Shown: positions 17,161 to 27,598, numbered from the stretch's first letter. The stretch: 64,000 bases of DNA from an uncultured Bacilli bacterium (GCA_944350495.1 CALVOZ010000001.1:186001-250000); one strand, 5' to 3'. A program made the numbers and translations. The notes: generated from the letters alone by a model not told the origin.

Positions 17161-20094
17161 TTATTTTTCAAATTTTAACTTCTTTATTTTTTGAACAATT
17201 AACTGATATTTATCATATCTTTTTTCAACTCTTGCTTGTACTAAAGCAATATCTCCTTTAGCAATATTTTGACACTCCTCATAAACAGTTGGAAATACTG
17301 TTAAATCAATATTAGCTATTTCATCAGATGCACTTATAAATAGCATTTTAGCGCCTTTTTTTGTCGTAATTTCTTTAATTTTATCAACTAAAACAACAGC
17401 TGTAATAATTTTATCAAAATAATTAGGTACATCACTTAATGACACAATATTTTTAAATTTACTTTTAACCTCACTAATCGGATGTTTACTTAAATATAAT
17501 CCAAATAAATCAAGTTCCAATTCCATTATTTCTCTATTTGAATATTCCTCATATACTTTAATCTCTGGTTTTAATGCAAATTCTTCCGATAAATCTTTAA
17601 TTAATTCTCCATAATTAATAATACTATCTAAATTTTGCATCAAGGTATTGCGATTCATATTAAATGCACTAAAAGTTCCCGCTTTGATTAAAGACTCTAA
17701 AGTTTTACGATTTATATTTTTACCGTAACATCTTTTAACAAAATCATAGATATCAATAAAATTACCATTATCTCTTTCTTGTAAAATAGAGTGTGATGCT
17801 AATATACCAACATTTTTAATATTAGTTAAAGGATATCTAATTCCATTACATTCCATATGATATTTATCCATACTTAAATTAATATCAGGTTTTAATATTT
17901 CTATTTTGTTTTTGCGACATTCATATAAATACTTCTTTTCTTTAGAAGCATCATTCATATCAATAGATAACAAATTAGCCATAAATATTTGTGGATAATG
18001 GGCTTTTAAATAAGCCATACGGTATGAAACTAAAGAGTAACCAACAGAGTGAGATTTATTAAACCCATATTCCGCAAATTTAAGCATTAAAGCATATATC
18101 TTAGTCACTAGTTCTTTACTATATCCTTTACTAACTGCACGACTTATGAACTTTTCTTCTTCCTTCAATAGTAAATCTTTTTTCTTTTTACTCATGGCCT
18201 TTCTTAAAATATCCGCTTCTCCTAAAGTATAATCAGATACTTTTTGCGCAATCTGCATAATTTGCTCTTGATAAATAATTATGCCATAAGTAGATTTTAA
18301 AATGTCTTCTAAGGAACTATCTAAGTAATCAATTCGTTCTTGACCATTTTTTCTTTTAATATAAGTTGGAATATTTTGCATTGGCCCGGGTCTAAACAAG
18401 GCAATGGCTGCACATATATCATCAAAACTATTAGCCCGTAATTGACTTAAAAAATTAATCATCCCGTCAGACTCAAATTGAAATATTCCCAATGTATTAG
18501 CACTCTCAAATATTTTTAAAGCAGCTTGATCGTTAAATGGAATATTATCAAATGTTAAATTTGTTTTATACACCCTATTTACTTCATCGATCATTTCGTG
18601 AATAATTGTTAAATATTTAATGGCTAAAAAGTCCATTTTTAATAAGCCTATTTCTTCTAGATATTGCATATCATAGCCGCTAGTATAAAATCCTTGATGT
18701 GATTTATCTAATGGTATTACCTCATCTAAATCAATCCTAGACATAACCACGCCAGCAGCATGAATACTAGTATGACGTTTTAATCCCTCAAAAGTTTTAG
18801 CTCTTTTATATAATTCTTCTAAACCATCATACCTTCTTAAATATGTTTGAATTTTTAAATTATGATAATTTTCTTCTAATGACAACCGAGAGTCAATCAA
18901 TTTACATAAACCATCCACTAAATTTAAATCTAAATCCATTGCACGTCCAACATCTCTGATTGCTTGTTTAGCACCCAAAGTCCCAAACGTAATAATAGGA
19001 GCAACCCTTTTCTCACCATACTTTTTTCTGCAGTATTCAATCATTTCTTCACGACGATTATGTTGAAAGTCTATATCAATATCTGGCATACTAATACGTT
19101 CAATATTTAAAAATCTTTCAAACAATAAATTATATTTTAAGGGATCAATATCGGTGATATTTAATACGTAAGCTACTAGTGAACCAACTGCACTACCACG
19201 TCCAGGTCCTACAATAATATTAGCTTCTTTAGCGTATTTAATATAATCATAAACTATTAAAAAATAATCACAAAAACCCATTTGATTTATAACGTTAAGT
19301 TCCATTTTTAATCGTTCTTGATATTTAGAGCTTACTTTATCACCAAATTTATTCTTTAATCCTTCAATACACTTCTTTTTTAAATAAGTAAAACTATCTA
19401 AGCCATATTCGTTGACGTAAATTGGCATTAATTCTTGATTAAATGGTAACTCAACTTCACATAAATCATCAATTAAATAGTTATTATCTAAGAAACCTAA
19501 TTTAATTATCTCATCTTCTTTTCTTAAATAATTATCTAGTCTAGTACTACTAACTTTATCAATAGTAGTTGATGTCCTAATAGCATCTAAATACTTAATA
19601 TTGTTTTTTTCATTACTATTTAAATAGACTATTTCATCCATATATAAAGTAATACCATCTAATTGTTCTTTTTCACTCCTGTTACGATATGTTTTATAAA
19701 TATTGAAGTATAAAGGATTTAATTCATTATATAATTCTAATGATAAATATGGTACTAAACAAATTAAATCACTAGAATAATTTTCTAAATCAGTAAGTTC
19801 TAAGTTTCGCTCTGAAGCAATTGTAGTCAACTTAAGTAAATTTTTGTATCCTTTATAATTTTTACAATATAGTACAATCTTTTTTCCTTTATAAGTTATT
19901 TCTAGTCCAATTATTGGTTTAATATTATTTTTTTTACAAGTTTTATAAAAATCCATTACCCCATACATATTAGAATCAGTAATTGTAAGCGCACTAAAAC
20001 CCTCTTGTTTAGCTATTTCAATTAATTTTGAAATAGTAATTAAAGAGTCTTGTAACGAATTATCTGTTTTTATGTATAAAGGTATATATTTCAT
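17161..20094 (-). CDS. dnaE: DNA polymerase III alpha subunit DnaE (Gram-positive DnaE3-like)
   Basis: The second replicative polymerase of low-GC Gram-positives, extending primers before PolC takes over. The polymerase active site appears as MPDIDIDF near residues 333-339. GPGRGSAVGS, HTSIHAAGVV, the helix-hairpin-helix region and a C-terminal OB fold are visible. At 977 residues it is shorter than the usual 1100 or so. The N-terminal PHP domain has lost its metal-binding HxH: where others read HSGYSLL, here it reads KTDNSLQD. The PHP domain therefore cannot act as a nuclease. A GGAGGAG ribosome binding site precedes the ATG. Confidence 0.95.
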   Translation of the reverse strand: MKYIPLYIKTDNSLQDSLITISKLIEIAKQEGFSALTITDSNMYGVMDFYKTCKKNNIKPIIGLEITYKGKKIVLYCKNYKGYKNLLKLTTIASERNLELTDLENYSSDLICLVPYLSLELYNELNPLYFNIYKTYRNRSEKEQLDGITLYMDEIVYLNSNEKNNIKYLDAIRTSTTIDKVSSTRLDNYLRKEDEIIKLGFLDNNYLIDDLCEVELPFNQELMPIYVNEYGLDSFTYLKKKCIEGLKNKFGDKVSSKYQERLKMELNVINQMGFCDYFLIVYDYIKYAKEANIIVGPGRGSAVGSLVAYVLNITDIDPLKYNLLFERFLNIERISMPDIDIDFQHNRREEMIEYCRKKYGEKRVAPIITFGTLGAKQAIRDVGRAMDLDLNLVDGLCKLIDSRLSLEENYHNLKIQTYLRRYDGLEELYKRAKTFEGLKRHTSIHAAGVVMSRIDLDEVIPLDKSHQGFYTSGYDMQYLEEIGLLKMDFLAIKYLTIIHEMIDEVNRVYKTNLTFDNIPFNDQAALKIFESANTLGIFQFESDGMINFLSQLRANSFDDICAAIALFRPGPMQNIPTYIKRKNGQERIDYLDSSLEDILKSTYGIIIYQEQIMQIAQKVSDYTLGEADILRKAMSKKKKDLLLKEEEKFISRAVSKGYSKELVTKIYALMLKFAEYGFNKSHSVGYSLVSYRMAYLKAHYPQIFMANLLSIDMNDASKEKKYLYECRKNKIEILKPDINLSMDKYHMECNGIRYPLTNIKNVGILASHSILQERDNGNFIDIYDFVKRCYGKNINRKTLESLIKAGTFSAFNMNRNTLMQNLDSIINYGELIKDLSEEFALKPEIKVYEEYSNREIMELELDLFGLYLSKHPISEVKSKFKNIVSLSDVPNYFDKIITAVVLVDKIKEITTKKGAKMLFISASDEIANIDLTVFPTVYEECQNIAKGDIALVQARVEKRYDKYQLIVQKIKKLKFEK

Positions 20095-20194
20095 AGCTCC
20101 TCCTAATAATATTTTACTATATTTTTACTTTTTTGGAAACATATGTTTATAAACATTTTTGATTATATGTGATACAATTTTAATGGTGATGTTA

Positions 20195-20650
20195 ATGAAA
20201 AAATTGAATTTTAAAATTATTTTAGGAATATTATTAATTCTTATTACTTTATTTGGTGGCTTATTTATGTATTTTAATAAGGCTAAAGAAACTAAATCAA
20301 AAGAACCCGTTTCAGAAAATAAAGTATTATTATTTATAGTTACTGACGTTTCTAGAAATTGTTTATCAAATACTTTATACGTCTATAACAATAGTGAATA
20401 TGAAGTAAAATCCCCTTATGCTACACCAGGTAAAGATTTTAAAATAGTGGCTAAAGGAAAATATAATTATGATATTGACATCGTTTTGGAATATTTAAAC
20501 ACCGAAATTACCGCTGATGAACATATGTTGAATTATGCTGTAACAATTGAAGAAACTAAAAAAGAAATTTATGTCCCTTTTACTAAAGAAAATGAATTAA
20601 CTAAATTTATAACTTCACTGAATGAAGAAGCACTTTTTTGGTGTGAATAA
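20195..20650 (+). CDS. Membrane-anchored protein of unknown function
   Basis: A 151-residue protein with a signal anchor: a basic start (MKKLNFK) and a hydrophobic helix at about residues 7-26, then an extracytoplasmic domain of about 120 residues with two cysteines (one near residue 60, the other in the final CE). The ATG chosen follows GGTGATG at good spacing. An upstream ATG at 20159 lacks a ribosome binding site. It diverges from dnaE and precedes rpmB, which has its own promoter. No known family is evident. Confidence 0.7.
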   Translation: MKKLNFKIILGILLILITLFGGLFMYFNKAKETKSKEPVSENKVLLFIVTDVSRNCLSNTLYVYNNSEYEVKSPYATPGKDFKIVAKGKYNYDIDIVLEYLNTEITADEHMLNYAVTIEETKKEIYVPFTKENELTKFITSLNEEALFWCE

Positions 20651-20662
20651 AATAAAAAATAT

Positions 20663-20691
20663 TTGACTTATCAACCCAAATATGATAAACT
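20663..20691 (+). promoter_or_regulatory. Sigma-A-type promoter of rpmB
   Basis: TTGACT, a 17-base spacer and TAAACT lie about 40 bases before the rpmB start codon, close to the consensus -35 and -10 boxes. Confidence 0.8.
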
Positions 20692-20730
20692 CATAAGGCA
20701 TAGGAAAAAAAACACGAATGGAGGAATAAC

Positions 20731-20913
20731 ATGGCAAAGAAAATAACAGCTAAAAAACCACTTGCTGGTAATAGAAGATCTCATTCTAATCGCGCTACAA
20801 AGCATTCTCAAAATTTAAATTTTCAAACAATGACTTTAGAAGATGGTACTAAGATTCGTACTACTACAAGAGAAATGAGAACTCTAAAAAAATTAAGTAA
20901 TAAAGAAGCTTAA
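20731..20913 (+). CDS. rpmB: 50S ribosomal protein bL28
   Basis: A basic 60-residue protein beginning MAKKITAKKPLAGNRRSHSN, the bL28 signature of GK/KKP...GN..SHSN. It is part of the large subunit near the L1 stalk. No zinc-binding Cys pairs are seen, so it is a zinc-independent form. It has a GGAGGAATAAC ribosome binding site, its own promoter and a strong terminator, so it is transcribed alone. Confidence 0.96.
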   Translation: MAKKITAKKPLAGNRRSHSNRATKHSQNLNFQTMTLEDGTKIRTTTREMRTLKKLSNKEA

Positions 20914-20920
20914 TAGAATA

Positions 20921-20948
20921 AAAACTGGAATAAATATTCCAGTTTTTT
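20921..20948. terminator. Bidirectional terminator after rpmB
   Basis: The hairpin AAAACTGGAATA-AA-TATTCCAGTTTT with seven T residues serves rpmB and, in the other direction, the coiled-coil gene. Confidence 0.88.
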
Positions 20949-22381
20949 TATGCCACCATTTCGTGTGTTGCTGTTGCTTCTTCAAGTGTTATAGGTTGTT
21001 CTAACATTACAATATTTCCTTGACGCATTCTTTCAACTGTCTCAGGTTTAACACTTGAAAAGCGTTGAAAATCGCTCTCCATCGCATTTATTTCAGCTAC
21101 AATTGAATCTCTAAAAGTTTTTAATTGTCTAATAGTTCCTTTAATTCTAGCCTGTCTTGCCATCTTCTTTGATTGTTTATCAAATCTTGCTACAGATGAC
21201 ATTTTTTGCATAGAAGTCAATTTTCCTTTTTTAAAACGTAAAGTAACTAATTGGTCTTTTAATTTTTTTTGATAACGAGCAGATAAGAAACGTAATACTT
21301 TACTTTCATATTGTTCACCCTGTGTTTTAGCGGCAGCTATCTGCTGTTGTTTAGCGCTAATTGCTTCAATTGTTTTAGCTAATTTAGCATCTCTTTTAGT
21401 TTCACCTTTAGAAACTTCCTGATTTTCAATATTTTCATAGTATGCTTGAAATAATACTTGTTTTTCTTTTAATTGCGACAATTTAAATTTTTCAGATACT
21501 GATAATTTTTCTTTAGCTTCTAATATAGCAATATCTTTAGCTATAGTTGCCAAAGCATCTTCAACCGTTAAGTTTTGAACATCTTGATTAATACTACCTT
21601 TTGTTTTAAATTTTATAGCATCTAGCTTTTCTTGTAATGTAGGTTCTTTTGGTGCTTGCTGTACATCTTGTACTGCAGAAACAGCAGATACTGTAGCAGT
21701 TTGTTCTTGTGTGTCAGTTTTTTCTTCAGGTACTACTTCTGGAACCGGCACTTCCTTTTTATCTTTCTTTTGTTCATCCTCAGCGTAATTAGTTAAAGTT
21801 GGATCGTATGTTGCTAATTTTTCATTATCGCGCAATTCTATATATGATATGATGTTATTTATATTAGTAAATAATTCACTATCGGGTTCAAAGGCTGCTG
21901 CCATTAATCTTAAATCAACTAATGTTATTTCATTACGCATGGCACGAAAAAATAAATTAAATCCTAAGTCACGATTAAAATCGCTTAATTCTTTATTTAA
22001 TGCATCACCAATCAATGCTTGTTCTTCAAAGTTAGATATTAATGATTCCATAATTTCTAAATTTTCTAACTCTATAAATGAAGATATACTTACACACATT
22101 TTAGATAAATGACCTCTTTGATTAGCTAATGCTTCTTTCAACTGTTTAAAATTTGATGATGGCATAAACTTTTCAAATTTATCTAACTCTCGTTCAAATT
22201 TTTCTAATTCATTAATACGTCTTTGATACTCTGCACGCATTGTATATAAAGTATCTTTAGAGAATGCATTATTTTGCTTGCTTTCGTTTAACATATATTG
22301 AACTTCAGCAAAGACTTTATTACTTTTAAATAGATTATTAAAAGCTAAAGACATTTCTTTTAATTGAATGCCACTATTCAT
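20948..22381 (-). CDS. Large coiled-coil protein of unknown function
   Basis: A 477-residue soluble protein. The N-terminal 190 residues are helical. A Pro/Glu/Gln/Val-rich linker follows, with repeated VPEVVPEE and TVSAVSAVQD stretches (about 215-250), then a long Lys/Gln-rich coiled coil to the end. There is no membrane helix or enzyme motif. It overlaps the DUF1292 gene by eight bases, indicating translational coupling. The frame opens upstream at 22393, but the ATG at 22381 is better placed after GGTGGTAG. A structural or scaffold role is possible, and I do not recognise the family. Confidence 0.7.
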   Translation of the reverse strand: MNSGIQLKEMSLAFNNLFKSNKVFAEVQYMLNESKQNNAFSKDTLYTMRAEYQRRINELEKFERELDKFEKFMPSSNFKQLKEALANQRGHLSKMCVSISSFIELENLEIMESLISNFEEQALIGDALNKELSDFNRDLGFNLFFRAMRNEITLVDLRLMAAAFEPDSELFTNINNIISYIELRDNEKLATYDPTLTNYAEDEQKKDKKEVPVPEVVPEEKTDTQEQTATVSAVSAVQDVQQAPKEPTLQEKLDAIKFKTKGSINQDVQNLTVEDALATIAKDIAILEAKEKLSVSEKFKLSQLKEKQVLFQAYYENIENQEVSKGETKRDAKLAKTIEAISAKQQQIAAAKTQGEQYESKVLRFLSARYQKKLKDQLVTLRFKKGKLTSMQKMSSVARFDKQSKKMARQARIKGTIRQLKTFRDSIVAEINAMESDFQRFSSVKPETVERMRQGNIVMLEQPITLEEATATHEMVA

Positions 22382-22634
22382 CACTACCACCATCTATCAC
22401 AATCTGATTACGTAAAATTTCTTCTACTAAAGCATATTCTTCATCATTAGAAATCGCCTCAATTATAAAGTTATTTTCTTGCTCTACAAGAATTGAAGCA
22501 TATATGTCATCAGTTTCATTCATTGTATAAAATATATACCTTTTTCCTGTTTCATTGTCTAATATGATATCTATAACGTTAATGACTTCATCTTTGCCTT
22601 CTGAATTTTTAACTATTAATTGATCGTCCATCAT
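22374..22634 (-). CDS. DUF1292 family protein (YrzB-like)
   Basis: A small acidic protein of 86 residues. The order of strands (DEVINVIDIILDN, KRYIFYTM, DIYASILVEQ) and the terminal EEYALVEEIL helix match the DUF1292 family, found throughout Firmicutes and commonly next to yrrK and yrzL. Its function is not known. Here the usual neighbours are absent and it is coupled to the coiled-coil gene. GGAGATGAT precedes the ATG pair. Confidence 0.85.
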   Translation of the reverse strand: MMDDQLIVKNSEGKDEVINVIDIILDNETGKRYIFYTMNETDDIYASILVEQENNFIIEAISNDEEYALVEEILRNQIVIDGGSDE

Positions 22635-22723
22635 ATCATCTCCTATTATTAACTTAAACTAAATATTTAAAAAAGTCAATTTATTCTCATTGTTTAAATT
22701 AAAAAATACACATTATATACAAC

Positions 22724-22749
22724 AAAAAGCACTTATAAAAAGTGCTTTT
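22724..22749 (-). terminator. Terminator of polC
   Basis: The hairpin AAAAAGCACTT-ATAA-AAGTGCTTTT overlaps the polC stop codon and has an A-run on the plus strand for a minus-strand U-tract. Confidence 0.8.
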
Positions 22750-25700
22750 AAAATAAACTCATTTGATTAGATTCTTCCATTCCATCAAATATTCCTAATG
22801 ATTTCATTTTATCAATTAAAGTTCCAGATACTTTAGCTCGTTTTTGAACATCTTCAATACTTAAGAAAGTTGATTTTTCTCGTTCTTCAACAATGTTTTT
22901 GGCAACCGTATCTCCAAGTCCATCAATAGATGAGAATGGTGGATATATTGATTTATCATCTCTTACTCCCCAAGTTGTAGCAGCACTATGCTCTAAATTA
23001 ACTGGTAGGAATTGAATTCCACGTGCAGTCGCTTCTAGACATACTTTTAAGCTTTCAAGTATCCCCATTTCTTTATTTGTCGCTTCATATCCTTTACCTT
23101 GAATCTCTAATATTTTATTCTTAATGGCATCATAGCCTTTTATCATTGTCTCAACGTCAACATCAGTGGCTTTAGATGTTAGCCATGAGACATAGAAGTA
23201 GACTGGCATATGTACTTTATACCAAGCAATTCTAAAAGCACTTATAACATATGCAGCCGCATGGGCTTTCGGGAACATGTATTTTATCTTTCCACAGGAA
23301 TCAATAAACCATTGTTCAATGCCTGCTTTTTCCATTGTTTCTTTATGTTTAGCCCATTCATCTGGTTCTTTAGAAGCTTTTCCTTTACGAACAAATTCCA
23401 TTATTTTAAATGCTTTAATAGGTTCAACACCCTTATACATCAAATAAACCATAATATCATCACGACATCCAATAACCTCTTTAAAAGGCACAATATTTTT
23501 TTTAATTAATTCTTGGGCATTTCCTAACCAAACATCAGTACCATGAGATAGACCAGAGATTTTAATTAATTCAGCAAACGTTGTTGGTTTTGTCTCAGCA
23601 ACCATGCCAATTGTAAAAGGTGTTCCAAACTCTGGTATTCCTAATGTTCCTGTTTCATTCATAATTTGTTCTTTAGTTACACCTAAAGCTTTGGTTGACG
23701 TAAAGATACTCATTGTCTCTTTATCATCTAATGGTACTGTTAAAATATCCATACCTGTCATATCTTGAATCATACGTAATTGAGTTGGATCTGAGTGACC
23801 TAGTATATCTAGCTTTAATAAATCTTGGTCAATAGCATGATAATCAAAGTGGGTTGTACGCCATGGACTATTAACATCATCAGCGGGGAATTGGAATGGC
23901 GTAAAATCAGAAACATCCATATAATCAGGTACTACAACAATACCACCTGGATGTTGACCAGTCGTTCTTTTTACACCTGTACAACCAATTGCTAAACGCT
24001 CAATTTCGGCTGTACGCATTACTTTATTATGATCTTCACAGTATCCTTTAACGAAACCAAAAGCTGTTTTATCAGCTACTGTACCAATAGTTCCAGCACG
24101 ATAAACATTATCCACACCAAACAATACTTTAGTATATTCGTGAGCTGAAGCTTGATTTAAATCAGAGAAGTTTAAGTCAATATCTGGTACCTTATCAGCA
24201 TTAAAACCAAGGAAAGTAGCAAATGGCATATCTTGCCCATCTTTATACATTAATTCTCCACAATTAGGACATTTTTTATCTGGTAAATCAAAACCACTTG
24301 AATATTCTGCACCTAATTCTTTACCATCATCATCTTGAAAAATACTATTTTTACATTTTAAACAACGATAATGTGCTGGTAAAGGATTAACCTCAGTAAT
24401 TCCCATCATAGTTGCTACAAAGCTTGAACCAACGGAACCACGGGAACCAACTAAATATCCATCATCATTAGAGTGTTTAACTAATCTTTGTGCAATTAAG
24501 TAAATAGGGTCAAATCCTCCACCTATAATACCACCTAATTCTTTCTTTAATTTTTTCTCTAACGATTTTTCATTTAATTCGCCATCTTCTTCTTTCCAAC
24601 TATCACCTATGAATTTACGTAACATATCTTTAACCGCATCAAAACCTTTAACAATAACTTCATGCATAGCTTCAAATGTTTTAACTTGTATTTCTTCATC
24701 ATTCAAATCTAGATTATCATCTTTAACCATTTTACTACAACATTTATAAACAATATCACCATATAACTCTTTAGCAATACGTTCTTCAATATTATATGGT
24801 AACGGATTACCATACCAAGAAGCTGCTTTGTCATATACTAAGTCGGTAACGACTCGTGGACAATCTAAGTAAGAATTGCCATCATCACTTTTTACTCTTG
24901 GAGAGAATGGTATACCACCAGTATCTATAATTACTTCAATTTCTTCAATCATATCTAATACTTTATTAGTATTAGTGACTACTATCTCATAAGCTAAATC
25001 ATCACCTAAGAATTCAAAATCATTAAGCATTTCTCTAGTGGTCCTAAAGTGTTGCGAAGGAATCTTAGTAATACTACTTTTAGCTAAAGGATGTCTTCCA
25101 CCACCAGGAACTTTTTGATTTATTATAATTTCTCGGTAAATTCTATCTTCACGTTCAAAATGGTGAACATCACCAGTAGCTACAATTAACTTACCAGTTT
25201 CTTTAACTGAGTCAACAATCTTTCTAATATGATTTTTAACTTCTATTTCATCTTTAAAATCACTAGTTTGAATTAAATGGTCATATACTTCTGGAGGTTG
25301 AACTTCAACGTAATCATAAAAATTAATTACATTAGTTAATTCTTGGCCTTCTTTACTTCTAGATTCAATAAATACTTCTGATTCGTAGCACCCACTACCT
25401 ATTAATAATCCTTCTCTTAATTCATTTAATTTACTTCTTAAAATTCTAGGAGTTTTATATAAATAAACGGTATTAGCTAAAGAAATTATTTTAAATAGAT
25501 TTTTTAAGCCAGTCTTATTTAAAGCAATTGCATTAAAGTGAAATGTGCGACCAAATTTATGAATTTCATCTTTCGAAATTAATTTATCTAAATCAGTGAC
25601 ACATTTGAAGTTTTGAGCACTTAATTTTTGAAGCATCTTATGAAATACTATCGCCGTACCTTCCGCATCGTAATCAGCACGGTGATGGGCATCTTCTTCC

Positions 25701-27520
25701 CAAGGTACATTATATCTTTTAACCAGTGCGGATAAGCTGTGTCTAGCAAACCCTTGATCTAGTGCTCGTGATAATTCCAATGTATCAATTACAGTATTAG
25801 TAAACTCACCTAACCCATATTTTTTCATGGCAATTTCAATAAATGAAATATCGAATTTAGCATTATGGGCAACCATAGGTAAATCTCCTACCCACGCTAA
25901 GAACCGTTTAGTTACATTTTCTTCATTATCACAATCAGCAACCATTTCATCAGTAATACAAGTAAGTTCAGTTATCTTATCTGGTATGTGGCGATTTGGA
26001 TTAATCAATTCATCAAAACGATCAATGATATTACCATCTTGAATTTTAACCGCACCAATTTCAATCATCTGATCGCCACCTGCAGCATTAAATCCCGTTG
26101 TTTCAGTATCGTATACAACAAAAGTTGTTCCTTCAAATAAATACTCTTTTGGCCTTACAACAATATTTACAGTATCATCTACTAAAGTTAATTCAGTACC
26201 ATATAACCCTTTAAATATTGGTGGATTTTGTTGTTTCTCTTTTGCTTTTTCTAATTCTTTAACTAAATTGTTTTTTATTTCTTCATTTTCCTCATTAGCA
26301 ATAGATGTTTCTAATTCCTCTACTTTAGCTTTTAATTTCTTTCTTACTCCTTTATTATTAGAAGAAATAACTCCATAAGCAATTGGGAATGCTTGACATC
26401 CATTATGGTCCGTAATAGCAACACCTCTATAACCCATATCAATACATCTAGATACTAATTCACATGTATGTTTACCTAAGTCTAATTTAGTTAAACCGTC
26501 CATTTGACTCATCATTGTATGTGCATGTAATTCTACTCTTTTTACTGGCGCATCATCAATTATCTCAGTTTTTTTATAGTTACTATAATTAATATCTAAA
26601 ATACTTAATACATCTTCATTAGAATATTTATCTTCTTTGACATTTCCACGGAATTTAAACCACTTACCCGTTTTTAATAGTTTACTAATTCTTGACCATT
26701 CATCCTTATCATTAATAAATATTTTGCCATAAATACTATCAGTATAATCAGTAAGTTTTAAAGTAATAATAACTAAATCTGTTTTTGTTTCTCTAACATC
26801 AACACCAAATAGTTCTGCTTCTAAAGTTACACAATTAGTTGGCCCTGTTATTGTATCTAGTCTAACTTTTTCTGTATCAATTAATCTACCTAAAATAACA
26901 TCAGGGTGATCTTCTGTTTCAATTGGTTTTGGTTTATAATTCTTTTTAAAATTATTAGTAGGTTCTGGCGGTGTTTCATCCATGTGCTCTAACCTAGCAG
27001 TTTCTACAACCACTTGTTCAGGCATATCTATAATTGAATCATGGTCTTCTTTTAAAATAGGATTAATGCGTTCTATTTTATAGCCGAAGCTTCGAAAATC
27101 CATTACAATTTCTTTTTCTAGACTTCTTAGTTTATCTTCTTCTGCAACATTATCAACATAGATAATTAATGTATTATTTTTAATTTCTACTTGATTATCA
27201 ATTAGCGCACATATTGCTGGGCACTTTACACTATATCTGTTCATTAAGTATGTAAAGTATTCGCCAATTATTTGTTCATTAACTTTATCAGTTGTTATTA
27301 CAGCGATAATCTTCTCAATAGTTGGAAAACCTTCTCTTAACAACTCAATAAATTCTTCAAACACTAAAACTGGTAAAGTTTCTTTTACTTCAATTAAAAA
27401 TGTATAGCACGTTTTCTCTTTATTTCCAATGATTTTTTCTAATCTACCATCATCAAAATATTTATATTTATCTTCATTTATTTTTATTTGTTTTAATAAT
27501 GTTTGTAATTTATCTTGCAT
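22748..27520 (-). CDS. polC: DNA polymerase III PolC, Gram-positive replicative polymerase
   Basis: The main leading- and lagging-strand polymerase of low-GC Gram-positives. In order: an N-terminal domain, an OB fold, the PHP domain split by the exonuclease insert (VELHAHTMMSQMDG near residue 330), the DnaQ-like 3'-5' exonuclease (VYDTETTGF near 470, later HRADYDAEGT), a four-Cys zinc finger (CLKCK near 1052 and CPNCGE near 1085), the catalytic PDIDLNFSD near 1110, and the C-terminal thumb and helix-hairpin-helix. At 1590 residues it is somewhat longer than B. subtilis PolC. A GGTGG ribosome binding site precedes the ATG. Confidence 0.98.
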   Translation of the reverse strand: MQDKLQTLLKQIKINEDKYKYFDDGRLEKIIGNKEKTCYTFLIEVKETLPVLVFEEFIELLREGFPTIEKIIAVITTDKVNEQIIGEYFTYLMNRYSVKCPAICALIDNQVEIKNNTLIIYVDNVAEEDKLRSLEKEIVMDFRSFGYKIERINPILKEDHDSIIDMPEQVVVETARLEHMDETPPEPTNNFKKNYKPKPIETEDHPDVILGRLIDTEKVRLDTITGPTNCVTLEAELFGVDVRETKTDLVIITLKLTDYTDSIYGKIFINDKDEWSRISKLLKTGKWFKFRGNVKEDKYSNEDVLSILDINYSNYKKTEIIDDAPVKRVELHAHTMMSQMDGLTKLDLGKHTCELVSRCIDMGYRGVAITDHNGCQAFPIAYGVISSNNKGVRKKLKAKVEELETSIANEENEEIKNNLVKELEKAKEKQQNPPIFKGLYGTELTLVDDTVNIVVRPKEYLFEGTTFVVYDTETTGFNAAGGDQMIEIGAVKIQDGNIIDRFDELINPNRHIPDKITELTCITDEMVADCDNEENVTKRFLAWVGDLPMVAHNAKFDISFIEIAMKKYGLGEFTNTVIDTLELSRALDQGFARHSLSALVKRYNVPWEEDAHHRADYDAEGTAIVFHKMLQKLSAQNFKCVTDLDKLISKDEIHKFGRTFHFNAIALNKTGLKNLFKIISLANTVYLYKTPRILRSKLNELREGLLIGSGCYESEVFIESRSKEGQELTNVINFYDYVEVQPPEVYDHLIQTSDFKDEIEVKNHIRKIVDSVKETGKLIVATGDVHHFEREDRIYREIIINQKVPGGGRHPLAKSSITKIPSQHFRTTREMLNDFEFLGDDLAYEIVVTNTNKVLDMIEEIEVIIDTGGIPFSPRVKSDDGNSYLDCPRVVTDLVYDKAASWYGNPLPYNIEERIAKELYGDIVYKCCSKMVKDDNLDLNDEEIQVKTFEAMHEVIVKGFDAVKDMLRKFIGDSWKEEDGELNEKSLEKKLKKELGGIIGGGFDPIYLIAQRLVKHSNDDGYLVGSRGSVGSSFVATMMGITEVNPLPAHYRCLKCKNSIFQDDDGKELGAEYSSGFDLPDKKCPNCGELMYKDGQDMPFATFLGFNADKVPDIDLNFSDLNQASAHEYTKVLFGVDNVYRAGTIGTVADKTAFGFVKGYCEDHNKVMRTAEIERLAIGCTGVKRTTGQHPGGIVVVPDYMDVSDFTPFQFPADDVNSPWRTTHFDYHAIDQDLLKLDILGHSDPTQLRMIQDMTGMDILTVPLDDKETMSIFTSTKALGVTKEQIMNETGTLGIPEFGTPFTIGMVAETKPTTFAELIKISGLSHGTDVWLGNAQELIKKNIVPFKEVIGCRDDIMVYLMYKGVEPIKAFKIMEFVRKGKASKEPDEWAKHKETMEKAGIEQWFIDSCGKIKYMFPKAHAAAYVISAFRIAWYKVHMPVYFYVSWLTSKATDVDVETMIKGYDAIKNKILEIQGKGYEATNKEMGILESLKVCLEATARGIQFLPVNLEHSAATTWGVRDDKSIYPPFSSIDGLGDTVAKNIVEEREKSTFLSIEDVQKRAKVSGTLIDKMKSLGIFDGMEESNQMSLF

Positions 27521-27570
27521 GCTACCACCTACATTCTATTTTATCAAATTTCTAGCTGTTCAAACAAGAA

Positions 27571-27598
27571 AAAAATAGATTTTCATCTATTTTTTTCC
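27571..27598 (-). terminator. Terminator of nrnA
   Basis: The hairpin AAAAAATAGAT-TTTC-ATCTATTTTTT overlaps the nrnA stop codon, between nrnA and polC. Confidence 0.75.

Noticed and set aside
20731-20913. Small basic protein as a possible small acid-soluble spore protein
   Set aside because: The sequence KKPLAGNRRSHSN identifies it as ribosomal protein bL28; SASP motifs are absent.
22374-22634. DUF1292/coiled-coil pair as a toxin-antitoxin module
   Set aside because: The small protein matches DUF1292, the partner has no toxin motif, and both look like chromosomal core-type genes.
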